DNA of 64,000 nucleotides, from contig JAJDYR010000037.1 in assembly GCA_022825065.1 (NCBI GenBank), positions 195,805 through 259,804 of the forward strand. The letters are read 5' to 3'. The stretch is from a bacterium. Lineage in GTDB: Bacteria > UBA8248. Both the position numbers and the translations under genes were made by a program. Under the pieces are notes generated by a model. That model was given only the letters and a program-made list of their open reading frames with translations. It had not been told where the DNA came from and ran no database searches. Numbering within the stretch: the stretch's first letter is position 1; every line of letters starts with the position of its first letter. Below, piece by piece: positions 34,313 to 43,161 of this stretch.

Positions 34313-35023
34313 TCAGTCCAGCACCGCCACGGCGCGCACCGGCGAGCCCGTGGCGTCTTTCAGCTTGATGGGCAGGCACAGGAACGTGAAGCGCTTGCCC
34401 ACCAGGCGCCTGGGGATCACCAGGTTCTCCGTGTTGAGCATCCCCCGCTCCTTGCATACCTGATGCGAGGGATAGGGCTCTTCCGACTCGGGAAACATCT
34501 GCGTGGGGTTTTCTATCGTGAACGCCTCGCAGCCGATGTTGCGCACCCCCCGATCGGCGAGATACTCGGTGGCGGGCCGGCTCAGGCCCGCGAATTCTTT
34601 CCACCATACATCGGGATCCGGGTCCTTGAACGACTTCTCGAAATGCCCCGTGTAGTACAAGAAAGCGTCACCCTCTTCGATGGAAAGCCCGTGTTTGTCC
34701 AGTTCGCGCTCTATGTGTTCGGTTTCGATGTAGGTCTTGGGCGCGACGTCCGAGAAATCCACGCAAATCGCGCTCGAATAAAAACGCTCCAGCGGCAACT
34801 GGTCGATGGAGGGCGCGTCTCCGGGCACGTAGTGATTCAGGGCGTCCACGTGGCTTCCGGTGTGATCCGAAAGCGTGAGCTTCATGGCCGCGAAGGAGAA
34901 TTTCCCGAGAAATCTTTTGGAAGACTCCTCGTGCGTCATCATCGGCTCGATGGCCACCTTGGGGTGGAACGGACGCTCGAATCCGCCCGCCGCCACGGTT
35001 TGTGAGAGGTCGATCAATTCCAT
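34313..35023 (-). CDS. Cyclase family protein (kynurenine formamidase-like)
   Basis: 236-residue protein of the PF04199 cyclase family. The metal-binding motif is LSDHTGSHVDALNHY, the H-x-G-S/T-H-x-D-x-x-x-H signature of bacterial kynurenine formamidase and isatin hydrolase. Other landmarks are LIDLSQTVA at the start and EGDAFLYYTGHFEKS. Such enzymes hydrolyse N-formylkynurenine, isatin or related amides with Zn2+ or Mn2+. It is convergent with the TatD-like gene (one base apart) and 45 bases downstream of the CrtI-like oxidoreductase on the same strand. Confidence 0.87.
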   Translation of the reverse strand: MELIDLSQTVAAGGFERPFHPKVAIEPMMTHEESSKRFLGKFSFAAMKLTLSDHTGSHVDALNHYVPGDAPSIDQLPLERFYSSAICVDFSDVAPKTYIETEHIERELDKHGLSIEEGDAFLYYTGHFEKSFKDPDPDVWWKEFAGLSRPATEYLADRGVRNIGCEAFTIENPTQMFPESEEPYPSHQVCKERGMLNTENLVIPRRLVGKRFTFLCLPIKLKDATGSPVRAVAVLD

Positions 35024-35068
35024 GGAATTTTATCCTTTCCTCGTAAAACGCGAATCAAATCTCTGTCT

Positions 35069-36655
35069 TCAGGCCATCATGGTCTCGACGGGCGCCCAGA
35101 ATCGTTCGATTTCCAGGTCTTCGGCGATCGCGTTCGCGCAGTTGTAACCGGGCGCTCCCGTCACCGCGCCGCCAACGTGCGAACTCGAACCGCACAGGTA
35201 GAGTTTGCCGATCGGCGTGCGGAAGTCGCTCACATCCGGATGCGGGCGGTTGTAGCCCAACTGCTCGGGAATGTAGGCGCCCACGTGGTGGCTGGCGCGG
35301 ACGAAGTTCGGGTTCATTCGCACGATGTCGAGCGGCGTGTAGAGGTAGCTGCCCATGATGTTGTCGTGGTTGATGTTGGGCGCATACGGCGTCCAGGAGT
35401 CGATGAAGTGCTGGGTGTACTCCTCGCGCCGCGCGTCCCACGCCTCGGCGCCGCCGTCTTTGAGTTCAAAGGGCGCAAACGGCCACCAGTAGCCCACGTG
35501 CGTGCCGTCCGGCGAGTAGGTCGGGTCGAAGTGGCTGTTGCTGCCGCCGTTGCCCATGAGCTTGGGCAGTTCGCCGTCGTGGATCGTCTCGAAGCACGCG
35601 TCGATCTCCTCGGTCGAGTCCGCGCCCCAGAAGATGTTGAACGTCTTGTTGATGTCGGGCTCGAATTTCGCGGCCGCGAAATCGGGCGCTTCCTTGAGCG
35701 CGAGGTGGATGGTGCACAGCCCGTGGCTCGCCCATTGGTACTCGAGAGCCGCCCTGGCGAGCTTGCCGCCGAAGTAATCCTCCCCGGCCAGGCGAACCGT
35801 GAGCGGCCAGTTCACCCCGCTCGCCACGAACTCGGTGGCCTCGATGCGTGTGCCGTCATCGAGGATGACGCCGGTGGCGTCGCCGCTTTCCACCGTGATC
35901 TCGCGGACCTCCGCGTTGGTGAACACCTTGCCGCCGCCTCGAACGACCACGCGCTCGAGCGCGCGCGTGAAGTTCACCGAACCGCCGACAGGCAGGGCGA
36001 AGCTTGCGATGCGCGAGAATATTCTCGGGAAGAAGATGCCGGTCGTGGGCGTGTTCTCGAGAGTGAAGGAACCCAGGAAGAGCTTGAACAGCACCCGCAA
36101 CCTGTCGTCTTCGAAGTGCTGGTCCACCGCATCGTACATGCTCAAGTTCGCGTAGCTTAAGAACTCACGGCCCAGCGGCCCCGCGAAGCGCTCTTTCAAT
36201 TCCTCGGGCGGCAGGGGGGCGCAGTACATGAAGGAGGTGATGATGTCGAGCATACCTTCTGTGAACTTGATGTGGAGGTCCCGGTAGGTTCTCGCGTCGT
36301 TTTTGTTGATGCGCTCGAGCGACTTGATGGTTTTCTCCACGTCGCGGTGGATGACGAACGCCGTGCCGTCGCTGAAGAGGGCGCCTTGCTGAAATTCCGG
36401 GAAGATGAGGCTGAAGCCGTATTCGTGGAGTTCCAGATCGCGCAGGATGGGGCTTCTCTCCAGACCCACATAGTAATTCGAGTGCAGGTTGTGCTTGAAG
36501 CCCGGCAGGGTGACTTCGTGCGTGGAGCAGCCCCCGCCGGCAACGTCTGCGCGTTCCAGAACGGCTACTTTTTTCCCGGCTTTCGCCAGGTAGGCGGCGC
36601 AAACCAGGCTGTTGTGCCCGCCGCCGACGAACAATCCATCATAAGATTCGGTCAT
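35069..36655 (-). CDS. FAD-dependent oxidoreductase, phytoene desaturase/CrtISO-like
   Basis: 528-residue flavoprotein. The N-terminal dinucleotide-binding motif is GLFVGGGHNSLVCAAYLAKAGKKVAVLE, and the C-terminal FAD contact is YLCGSSSHVGGAVTGAPGYNCA. The architecture matches the phytoene dehydrogenase/all-trans-retinol saturase superfamily. No carotenoid genes are near, so a role in carotenoid synthesis is not supported; many such proteins in catabolic regions are uncharacterised oxidases. An AGAGGAGAGG site precedes the ATG. Confidence 0.86.
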   Translation of the reverse strand: MTESYDGLFVGGGHNSLVCAAYLAKAGKKVAVLERADVAGGGCSTHEVTLPGFKHNLHSNYYVGLERSPILRDLELHEYGFSLIFPEFQQGALFSDGTAFVIHRDVEKTIKSLERINKNDARTYRDLHIKFTEGMLDIITSFMYCAPLPPEELKERFAGPLGREFLSYANLSMYDAVDQHFEDDRLRVLFKLFLGSFTLENTPTTGIFFPRIFSRIASFALPVGGSVNFTRALERVVVRGGGKVFTNAEVREITVESGDATGVILDDGTRIEATEFVASGVNWPLTVRLAGEDYFGGKLARAALEYQWASHGLCTIHLALKEAPDFAAAKFEPDINKTFNIFWGADSTEEIDACFETIHDGELPKLMGNGGSNSHFDPTYSPDGTHVGYWWPFAPFELKDGGAEAWDARREEYTQHFIDSWTPYAPNINHDNIMGSYLYTPLDIVRMNPNFVRASHHVGAYIPEQLGYNRPHPDVSDFRTPIGKLYLCGSSSHVGGAVTGAPGYNCANAIAEDLEIERFWAPVETMMA

Positions 36656-36745
36656 GATCCCTCTCCTCTGAAAGGATTCAGCCTCGCGGGCTGCTTGCGA
36701 ACTGGTCTGTATGCGCCCCTATTCTGCCCTTTTGCGGTGTATTTC

Positions 36746-37156
36746 TCAATCCTCGTTTATCTCTCCGGTCCCGGGAATATAGGCCGTGGCGTCGATTTCG
36801 ACGAGAAAATCCTCGGAAGCCAGCCCGTCCACGATCACGCCCGTGCTCGCGGGCGCATGGGGGCCGAAGTATTCCGCGATCACCGCGTATACGGGCTTTC
36901 GGTACGCCCTGTCGGTGATGTAGTTCGTGAGCTTCACGACGTGGGAGAGGTCGCCGCCGGCCTCTTCGAGAAGCTGGCGGATGTTCTCGCACGCCTGGCG
37001 CGCCTGGGACGCGGCGTCGCCGGGTGCGGGCGGTGTGCCGTCGAGCCCCTCTCCGGTCTGGCCCGCGAGATAGAGCGTCCTGCCCGCCAGAAGGCCCTGT
37101 GAATAGCTGCCCTCCCCGGCGGTCACCTGCGTGGTGTGGAATTTTTGGAATGACAT
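36746..37156 (-). CDS. RidA-family protein (non-canonical)
   Basis: 136-residue RidA/YjgF/UK114 protein. It has YSQGLLAGRTLYLAGQTGE, QARQACENIRQLLEEAGGDLSHVVKLTNYI and FLVEIDATAYIPG. The Arg that defines the imine-deaminating RidA subfamily (normally in P-A-R-T/S-T-V) is absent; here the segment is APASTGVIV. It therefore likely belongs to the Rid4-7 groups, which lack 2-aminoacrylate deaminase activity. The start at 37156 has GGAG upstream. It lies between the CrtI-like and VOC genes on the same strand. Confidence 0.85.
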   Translation of the reverse strand: MSFQKFHTTQVTAGEGSYSQGLLAGRTLYLAGQTGEGLDGTPPAPGDAASQARQACENIRQLLEEAGGDLSHVVKLTNYITDRAYRKPVYAVIAEYFGPHAPASTGVIVDGLASEDFLVEIDATAYIPGTGEINED

Positions 37157-37289
37157 GGCGATATCTCCAGAAATCATCGAAGAATTGGAAAAGGTAAGCG
37201 AGGGCGCTTTTCTGACGCGTGTATGAGCTTCAGGTCCTGTGCGTAAGGAAGTTGCGGTGGAATGCGCACCCACCCGCGCCGCGCGAGCG

Positions 37290-37685
37290 TTACTCCATAT
37301 CGAACATCGCCGTGGACGCGACCTCGATCAGGTTGTTCTCCGGGTCTCTGAAGAAGATTTGTGGATACCCGTAAGGCTCGTCGTGGAACGGAATGGCGTG
37401 CGACTTGAGCCTCTCCTTCATGCCTGCCAGATCTTCCGTCACCATCCCGAAGTGGTGGTCCATATAGCCGTCTTCGTTGTCGCTGATGGAATGCTTCACA
37501 TGCGTGTCGCTCACCTTGGCGAGGTGGATCTGGTGGTCAACTCCCGCCTCGTACCAATAGCCCGGGAAGGGGAAGTGGGGCCGGGGCATTTCGGGCAGCC
37601 CCAGGATTTCGTTATAAAACTTGTGCATGGCCGGCAAATCCCGGCAATAGATGCTGAAGTGCTGCAGGAACTTGATCTTGGACAT
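37290..37685 (-). CDS. VOC-family protein
   Basis: 131-residue glyoxalase-fold protein: FLQHFSIYCRDLPAMHKFYNEILGL, then DHQIHLAKVSD, GYMDHHFGMVTEDLAGMKERL and IFFRDPENNLIEVAS. The His-His-Glu metal positions are recognisable. It is similar in design to the VOC protein at 23631-24014, sharing GYW-x-EAG/QAG and the FFRDP ending. The start at 37685 has GAGGAGA 9 bases upstream. It diverges from the amidohydrolase gene, so the 145-base gap may serve both. Confidence 0.86.
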   Translation of the reverse strand: MSKIKFLQHFSIYCRDLPAMHKFYNEILGLPEMPRPHFPFPGYWYEAGVDHQIHLAKVSDTHVKHSISDNEDGYMDHHFGMVTEDLAGMKERLKSHAIPFHDEPYGYPQIFFRDPENNLIEVASTAMFDME

Positions 37686-37830
37686 CGGCGTCTCTCCTCG
37701 GGTTGTCGTGTTCTTTCTCACACTAATAATGCTCTTTTCCCTCTCTGGCAAGGCGCGGCTTCCACCGGAGATATTCAAATCCGCCCGATTGTCGTATCCT
37801 GCTGAAAACACCAAACCGGAGGATTCCCCC

Positions 37831-39234
37831 ATGGCGGGTCGTTTCGTGATCGAAAACGCCTGCGTCCTCACCCAGAACGAGGCGCGCGAGGTCATCCCTC
37901 GCGGGTCCGTGCTGGTCGAGGACGGCCGGGTCGCCGGGATATCCGAATCCGGGATAAACGCGAGCGCAGCGGAGGTGATCGACGGCGAGGGCATGGCCCT
38001 CATGCCGGGGCTGGTGAACGCCCACAGCCACATCATGTGCATTCTGCTCAGGGGCGGCCTGGGCGCGGACAGGCGGCTGATGGACTGGCGCCTGAACGTC
38101 ATGGCGCCCGGCCAGGTCGCCTATACGCCCGAGGATGCGGCGCTCTCCGTAAAACTCTTCGCGTGCGAGGCGATCCGCTCGGGCTCCACGGCGGTCGTGA
38201 CGAACGAGCGGGTCCCCATCCCGCTGGCCGAGGCAATGGTAGAGGCCATGGACGATTCGGGGATGCGGAGCGTCTTCGCCCTGAGCTTCAACGAGATGTC
38301 TCCCTCGGGAAAACTCGCCGAGCGGGCGCATTCCCACATCGCCGCCTGGGGCAAGACCTTTCCGCCAAGTCTCAAGACGAGGGATGAGGTGTTCGAGGAG
38401 ACATCCCATCTGGTGGATAAATATCACGGCCGCTCGAAGGGCCGGGTTCTCGTCTGGCCGGGGCCGAACATCCCCGTCTATGTGAAGCCCGAGACGTTCC
38501 GCGAGGTGGACGAATGGGCCGGAGCGCGCGGCCTGCGCGTCTCCACCCACGTATCGGAAGACCCGATGGAATCGGAGGTGGGCGGCCTCCCCGTCGTGCA
38601 GCATCTCGCCGCCTGGGGCCTGCTCTCGGAGCGCCTGGTGGCGGGCCACTGTATCCACTTGAGTGAAGAAGACATCCGGCTCTTGAAGGAATCCGGCACG
38701 CAGGTGGTTCACCTGCCCTCGAGCAACATGTATCTCGGCTCCGGCATATCGCCCGTGCCCCGGATGCTGGGTTACGGCATCCCCGTGGCCTTGGGCACGG
38801 ACAATGCGAACTGCAACGATCTCGCCAACATGTTCTGGGAGATGCGCCTCGCCTGTCTGCTCCACAAGGGGGTGCACCAGGACCCCGCCGCCATCACGGC
38901 GCAGCAGGTGCTCGACATGGCCACCAGAAACGGCGCGCGTGCTCTCGGCCTGGAGGAGGAAATCGGGAGCATCGAGGTGGGCAAGCGGGCGGACATGATT
39001 CTGCTCGACATGAGCGGTTCCCACATGTTCCCGAACCACCATCTGCCTTCCATCCTCACGTATCAGGCCCACGGAACGGAGGTGCGCTGGGCCTGGGTGG
39101 ACGGCGAGCCGCTCATGGAGGCGGGGCGTTTGAGCAGAATATCGGCAGATGAGGAGCGCGCGATTCGAGAGGAGGCGCAGGCGGCGTCCGCGGCTATCGT
39201 CGAGCGAGCGGGCCTGATGGTTCCGGGAGGTTGA
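37831..39234 (+). CDS. TRZ/ATZ-type amidohydrolase (chlorohydrolase/deaminase family)
   Basis: 467-residue TIM-barrel amidohydrolase. The first metal motif is PGLVNAHSHIMCILLRGGLG (H-x-H), then RVSTHVSEDPMESE, AGHCIHLSEEDI and VALGTDNANCND (final Asp). ATZ/TRZ enzymes remove amino or chloro groups from s-triazines, and relatives deaminate guanine, 8-oxoguanine or S-adenosylhomocysteine. The start is ATG 37831 with GGAGG upstream. Only 48 bases separate it from a cyanurate/barbiturate-hydrolase gene, which suggests the pair converts an aminated heterocycle to a hydroxylated ring that is then opened. Confidence 0.88.
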   Translation: MAGRFVIENACVLTQNEAREVIPRGSVLVEDGRVAGISESGINASAAEVIDGEGMALMPGLVNAHSHIMCILLRGGLGADRRLMDWRLNVMAPGQVAYTPEDAALSVKLFACEAIRSGSTAVVTNERVPIPLAEAMVEAMDDSGMRSVFALSFNEMSPSGKLAERAHSHIAAWGKTFPPSLKTRDEVFEETSHLVDKYHGRSKGRVLVWPGPNIPVYVKPETFREVDEWAGARGLRVSTHVSEDPMESEVGGLPVVQHLAAWGLLSERLVAGHCIHLSEEDIRLLKESGTQVVHLPSSNMYLGSGISPVPRMLGYGIPVALGTDNANCNDLANMFWEMRLACLLHKGVHQDPAAITAQQVLDMATRNGARALGLEEEIGSIEVGKRADMILLDMSGSHMFPNHHLPSILTYQAHGTEVRWAWVDGEPLMEAGRLSRISADEERAIREEAQAASAAIVERAGLMVPGG

Positions 39235-39282
39235 TGCGGCGCTTGCGCATCGAGCGCTTTTGACGAATGAGGAGGCTCAATC

Positions 39283-40389
39283 GTGTTTGATACCCAGGTG
39301 GTGAAGTTTCAGATGTCGGGACCCGAGGACGTCTCGGGCCTTGCGGAAGCGGTGGCGGAAGGCCGCATTCAGGCGGCGGACATTCAGGCCATCATCGCCA
39401 AGACCGAAGGCAACGGCCGGGTGAACGACTACTCGAGGCCATACGCGCTCCATTCCTTCGAGGACTACATGATGGAGAAGCTGGGCCTCTCCCGCGCCGA
39501 GGTGCAGGGCATGTGCGCCATGGTGATGTCGGGCGGCTGCGAGGGGATCATGAGTCCCCACGCGGTGGCCATTTCCAAGACGGACGTGGGCGATGCCGAA
39601 AGCCCCGGAGAGAAGCGCCTCTCCATGGGGGTCGCCTTCACGCGTGAGCTGCTGCCCGAGGAGTTGGGCACGATGGCGCAGGTGGACTTGGTGGCCGAGG
39701 CGGCGGAGGAGGCGCTCGCAAAGGCGGGCGTGGATTCACTGGACGACGTGGGTTACGTGCAGGTGAAGTGCCCGCTTTTGACGTCTGATCGCATCAACGA
39801 CGCGGCCTCGCGCGGCAAGAAGGTGGTGAGCACGGACACCACGCGCTCGATGAGCCTGTCGAACGGGTGCTCGGCCCTGGGCGCTGCGGTGGGCATCGGG
39901 GAGATCGACAGGGCGTCGTTCGAGATAACCGACGTGTGCAGCCGGGGCGACCTGTATTCGGAGATGATCTCCTGCTCGGCGGGCGTGGAGCTCATGCGCT
40001 CCGAAGTCGTCGTGTTGGCGAATTCCTCCCAATCCGTGAGCCGCTACAAGATCGGCCGGGCGGTGATGCAGCACCTGATCGACGCGGACGCCGTGAGGCA
40101 GGCGCTCAAAAACGCAGGACTCGTCTTCGAAGGCCTGCCGGGCGCGGATGATTTAAGCAGGGTTGTGCACGCGTTCGCGAAAGCCGGCGCGCCCTGGGAC
40201 GGCAGGCTTCTGGGCAAGCGCGTCACGCTGCTCACGGATTCCGTTCTGGGCACGCGGCCCGTGCGCGCGGTGGCGAACGCCGTCATCGCGTCGGTGGTGC
40301 AGGACCCGGCGGTCTACGTCTCGGCCGGTCTCGTCTTCCACCAGGGGCCGGTGGGCGGAGGGGTGGTTTCCGCCATCATCGAGGCTTAG
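39283..40389 (+). CDS. Ring-opening amidohydrolase (cyanuric acid hydrolase/barbiturase family)
   Basis: 368-residue protein of the AtzD/barbiturase family. Diagnostic features are IIAKTEGNGRVNDYSRPYA near residue 45, VMSGGCEGIMSPHAVAI (the SGGxEG motif) and three pseudo-symmetric Ser/Lys repeats: SGGCEG, SNGCSALG and ANSSQSVSRYK. Such enzymes hydrolyse the cyanuric acid or barbituric acid ring using a Ser-Lys dyad. The GTG start at 39283 has AGGAGG 7 bases upstream. It follows the ATZ-type amidohydrolase, consistent with a short catabolic operon. Cyanuric acid versus barbiturate cannot be resolved here. Confidence 0.9.
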   Translation: MFDTQVVKFQMSGPEDVSGLAEAVAEGRIQAADIQAIIAKTEGNGRVNDYSRPYALHSFEDYMMEKLGLSRAEVQGMCAMVMSGGCEGIMSPHAVAISKTDVGDAESPGEKRLSMGVAFTRELLPEELGTMAQVDLVAEAAEEALAKAGVDSLDDVGYVQVKCPLLTSDRINDAASRGKKVVSTDTTRSMSLSNGCSALGAAVGIGEIDRASFEITDVCSRGDLYSEMISCSAGVELMRSEVVVLANSSQSVSRYKIGRAVMQHLIDADAVRQALKNAGLVFEGLPGADDLSRVVHAFAKAGAPWDGRLLGKRVTLLTDSVLGTRPVRAVANAVIASVVQDPAVYVSAGLVFHQGPVGGGVVSAIIEA

Positions 40390-40502
40390 GGAAGGAATCA
40401 GGGCCGAATGGTCAGGGAGAAGGACGCCTGAAAAATTTTGATGATAAGGTGTTGAAATATATGGAACTGAGATTTTCCGGCGCTTTTGAGGATAAAAAAT
40501 TC

Positions 40503-40531
40503 TTGACACGATTCCGGGCCTTTGCTAGGAT
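40503..40531 (+). promoter_or_regulatory. Strong sigma70 promoter of a small transcription unit
   Basis: TTGACA at 40503-40508, a 17-base spacer and TAGGAT at 40526-40531: a perfect -35 with optimal spacing, among the best promoter matches in the window. It drives the short ORF at 40571, not the reverse-strand cupin gene. Confidence 0.75.
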
Positions 40532-40570
40532 TTGAACGTACAAATCGCAAGTAGCAAGAGGAGGGCTGTC

Positions 40571-40666
40571 ATGGTAAGGAACTTGATAGTAACCGCCTAC
40601 AACACATCTCTCCGGAGGGTTCTGAAAACGGCTCACCACCGGAAGAGGGTTTTGAAAAAACCCTAA
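40571..40666 (+). CDS. Small basic 31-residue ORF, or leader within a small RNA
   Basis: A 31-codon frame begins ATG GTA AGG AAC, runs through LRRVLKTAHHRKRVLKKP and stops at TAA. It contains five Arg, four Lys and no acidic residues. AAGAGGAGG (SD) is 6 bases upstream of the ATG, about 40 bases after the probable transcription start, and an intrinsic terminator closes the unit at 40719-40751. I do not recognise the peptide. It could be a small nucleic-acid-binding or membrane-active protein, or the RNA itself (about 215 nt) could be functional. It is too short for normal gene callers. Confidence 0.5.
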   Translation: MVRNLIVTAYNTSLRRVLKTAHHRKRVLKKP

Positions 40667-40718
40667 ACTGCCCCTTGGTGTTACCTGAAACGGGACATTG
40701 AGGGAAACTCAAAAACAG

Positions 40719-40751
40719 CAGGCGGCGTCGACGGGCGCCGCCTGTTTTTTT
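40719..40751 (+). terminator. Intrinsic terminator of the small unit
   Basis: A perfect 9-bp stem CAGGCGGCG/CGCCGCCTG with an 8-base loop is followed by seven T residues. It ends the transcript begun at 40503. Confidence 0.92.
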
Positions 40752-40798
40752 GCGCGTTTTTGAAGGAGGGGCGGGGAGACTCCCTTTCGGCAGCGGCC

Positions 40799-40877
40799 CT
40801 TCGTCAAGCTCAGGACAGGCTCCGCCGTCCCCCGCGCCGCCTCACCCTGAGTAGCGGCGAAGCCGCGTATCGAAGGG
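40799..40877. repeat. REP-like intergenic repeats
   Basis: Two adjacent REP-type sequences: CTTCGTCAAGCTCAGGACAG near 40799-40826 and, at 40837-40877, a near-identical copy of the palindrome at 32329-32369 (CCTGAGTAGCGGCGAAGCCG ...). They lie between the small transcription unit and the end of a reverse-strand cupin gene. Confidence 0.7.
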
Positions 40878-40881
40878 GGCA

Positions 40882-41319
40882 CTACTCCCCGTGTCCCGGC
40901 GGGCGGCCCCGGTTCATCTCGTCGGGTTCTTCGGCGAACTCCATGCGGCTCTTGATGGCGTCTATCGTGAAATCCTCCTTGTCACCGGCCAGCTCCGGGT
41001 TCCACATCGGGTAGAACACCTCGAGAGCCATTCCCGGCTCATCGCTCACCAATTTCAACGTGTGCATCGCGCCCGCCTTGACGTGCACCACGTCGCCCGG
41101 CCCGATTCGCCGCACCTCGTCTTCGAGCGTGAACTCCCACTCGCCCGCCTGGATGTAGAAGAACTCCTCGTGGTCGGGGTGATTGTGCAGCTTCGATGGC
41201 GTGCCGCCCGGCTCGGTGATCAGGTGCTGCATCTGGATGTTGTCGCCGAAAATCCGCCTGTGCGCGACGCCGGGGCGGTCGTGGCTCAAGGGCAGCATGT
41301 CCCAGTTGTAGAAGCTCAT
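40882..41319 (-). CDS. Cupin-domain protein
   Basis: 145-residue single cupin. The metal motif is KLHNHPDHEEFFYIQAGEWEF (His, His, Glu) and the second motif GDVVHVKAGAMHTLKLVS supplies the last His. The N-terminus MSFYNWDMLPLS starts at 41319 and excludes a basic upstream extension that shows no homology. Possible roles are an isomerase, dioxygenase or sensor; no substrate clue is present beyond the nearby amidohydrolase pair. The 250 bases before it also serve the divergent pepA gene. Confidence 0.82.
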   Translation of the reverse strand: MSFYNWDMLPLSHDRPGVAHRRIFGDNIQMQHLITEPGGTPSKLHNHPDHEEFFYIQAGEWEFTLEDEVRRIGPGDVVHVKAGAMHTLKLVSDEPGMALEVFYPMWNPELAGDKEDFTIDAIKSRMEFAEEPDEMNRGRPPGHGE

Positions 41320-41571
41320 GGTGTATTCCTTCACGTGAGAGGGTGAAAATGATCGCTTTTGAGCATCGAGGGCTTCGGTGCGCCCGACTCGCTCGTTTTG
41401 TGCCGACAATGCCGGGCATTCTAGGGGCAGGCAGCAAGGTAAGACAATCCGCGCGCTCATCCTCATGAAAAAAGATGGGAGGCCTCGAACCGCATAGCCG
41501 TGCGCGGTGCTGTGGGATACACTAAGTCCATTCGATTTCCACTTTATGTATTATCGGGAGAGGAGATGGTC

Positions 41572-43095
41572 ATGCGGTTCTCCGTTGTCGGCGGTGAGGG
41601 CTTCGACCAGGGGACGGACGCCTTGGTTTGCCTCATGGCGAAAGATGAGAAAAACGAGCAACTGGAAAAGATTCTCGGCGGCGCCCTGGCCTCCTTGCGC
41701 GAGCGCAAGGTGTTCGAGGGGAAAGAGGGGCAGGTCTCCGTTCTGCCGGTTCCCGAGGGGAGTGGAGCGCCCGATTTCGTGATTCTCGCAGGCCTGGGCG
41801 ATGAGGCGTCGCCCGAATCGGTTCGCTGCGCCAGCGGCTTGGCGGCGAAACGCGCCCGCGCCGAGGGGCTGAAGAGCGTCGCATTCTCGGCTTCCTCCGC
41901 TACCGGAGAGGGTCTGGACGCGAGCGAAGCGGCCCAAGCTGTCGTGGAGGGCGTGGGGCTCGGCCTCTACCGGATGGACAAGTACAAGAGTGGGGATGAT
42001 GACGAGAAAACAGATGTCTCCAGCGTCGTTTTGTGCGGGGGATCGGGCGGGAACCTGAGCGCGATGCGCCGCGGGGTGCGCTACGGGCGCGCTCTGTGCG
42101 AGGGGACGAACTACGCGCGCGACCTCATCAACACGCCCAGCAACGAGAAGCGCCCGCCCGCGTTGGCCGATATGGCGCGCGCGATGGCGCGGCGCGAGGG
42201 CCTTCGCTGCCGCGTGCTGGACGAGAAGCAGATGGCGAGGCAGAAGATGGGCGCGCTTCTCTCCGTAAGCCGGGGCAGCAGTGAGCCGGCGCGCATGGTC
42301 ATTCTCGAGTACAGACCGCAGGGCGCGCGGACGAAGCCCATCGCCTTCGTCGGCAAGGGGGTGACGTTCGACACGGGCGGCATCTCCATCAAGCCGAGCG
42401 GCGGGCTCGAACTCATGACGACCGACATGAGCGGCGCCGCCGCCGTGCTGGGCGCGATGCTCGCCGTCGCGCGCGTAAAGCCCCGCGTGCCCGTGGTGGG
42501 CGTGGCGGGCCTCGTGGAGAACATGGTGGACGGCGACGCCACGCGGCCCGGCGACATCGTGCGCTCGATGAAAGGAACGACCGTCGAAATCCACAACACC
42601 GACGCCGAGGGCCGGCTCGTACTCGCCGACGCCCTCCACTACACGCGCGAGAAATACAAGCCCCAGTGCATGATCGATCTCGCCACGCTCACGGGCGCGT
42701 GCATGGTGGCGCTCGGCCAGAAGGTGACGGGCATGTACGGCACGCACGATGAACTGCTGGGGCGTGTGCGCGACCTGGGCGAGCGCACGGGCGACCGCGT
42801 CTGGCACATGCCGCTGTTTCCGGAATACGGCGAGGCGATGAAGGGGAAAATTGCCGACATGTGCAACATCTCGGGCGCCCGCTGGGGGGGAGCGAACACC
42901 GCGGCGGCTTTCCTGCAGCACTTCGCCGGCGAAACGCCATGGGTGCACCTCGACATCGCGGGTCCCTCGCACACCGGAAAAGCCGGACCCTACCGCCCCG
43001 AGGGCGGCACCGGCGTCGGCGTGCGGCTACTCGCGGAGCTGGCGATGGACTGGAAGCGCCTCGCTCCCCAGGAGGGCAAGGCCTACGGGTGTTAG
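41572..43095 (+). CDS. pepA: Leucyl aminopeptidase (M17)
   Basis: 507-residue cytosolic aminopeptidase. The N-terminal domain (about 1-170) is variable. The catalytic domain contains FVGKGVTFDTGGISIKPSGG, MTTDMSGAAAVLGAM and the M17 signature NTDAEGRLVLADAL, which together give the Lys, Asp and Glu ligands of the two zinc ions. PepA hexamers release N-terminal Leu and other residues, and in some bacteria they bind DNA. I chose ATG 41572 because AGGAG lies 6 bases upstream; ATG 41566 overlaps that site. Confidence 0.95.
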   Translation: MRFSVVGGEGFDQGTDALVCLMAKDEKNEQLEKILGGALASLRERKVFEGKEGQVSVLPVPEGSGAPDFVILAGLGDEASPESVRCASGLAAKRARAEGLKSVAFSASSATGEGLDASEAAQAVVEGVGLGLYRMDKYKSGDDDEKTDVSSVVLCGGSGGNLSAMRRGVRYGRALCEGTNYARDLINTPSNEKRPPALADMARAMARREGLRCRVLDEKQMARQKMGALLSVSRGSSEPARMVILEYRPQGARTKPIAFVGKGVTFDTGGISIKPSGGLELMTTDMSGAAAVLGAMLAVARVKPRVPVVGVAGLVENMVDGDATRPGDIVRSMKGTTVEIHNTDAEGRLVLADALHYTREKYKPQCMIDLATLTGACMVALGQKVTGMYGTHDELLGRVRDLGERTGDRVWHMPLFPEYGEAMKGKIADMCNISGARWGGANTAAAFLQHFAGETPWVHLDIAGPSHTGKAGPYRPEGGTGVGVRLLAELAMDWKRLAPQEGKAYGC

Positions 43096-43161
43096 AAAGC
43101 AAAAGCGGCGCTAGATTTACGACGCCCATACCCCAGATTTAACGTTAGTTCCAGTTTTCGG

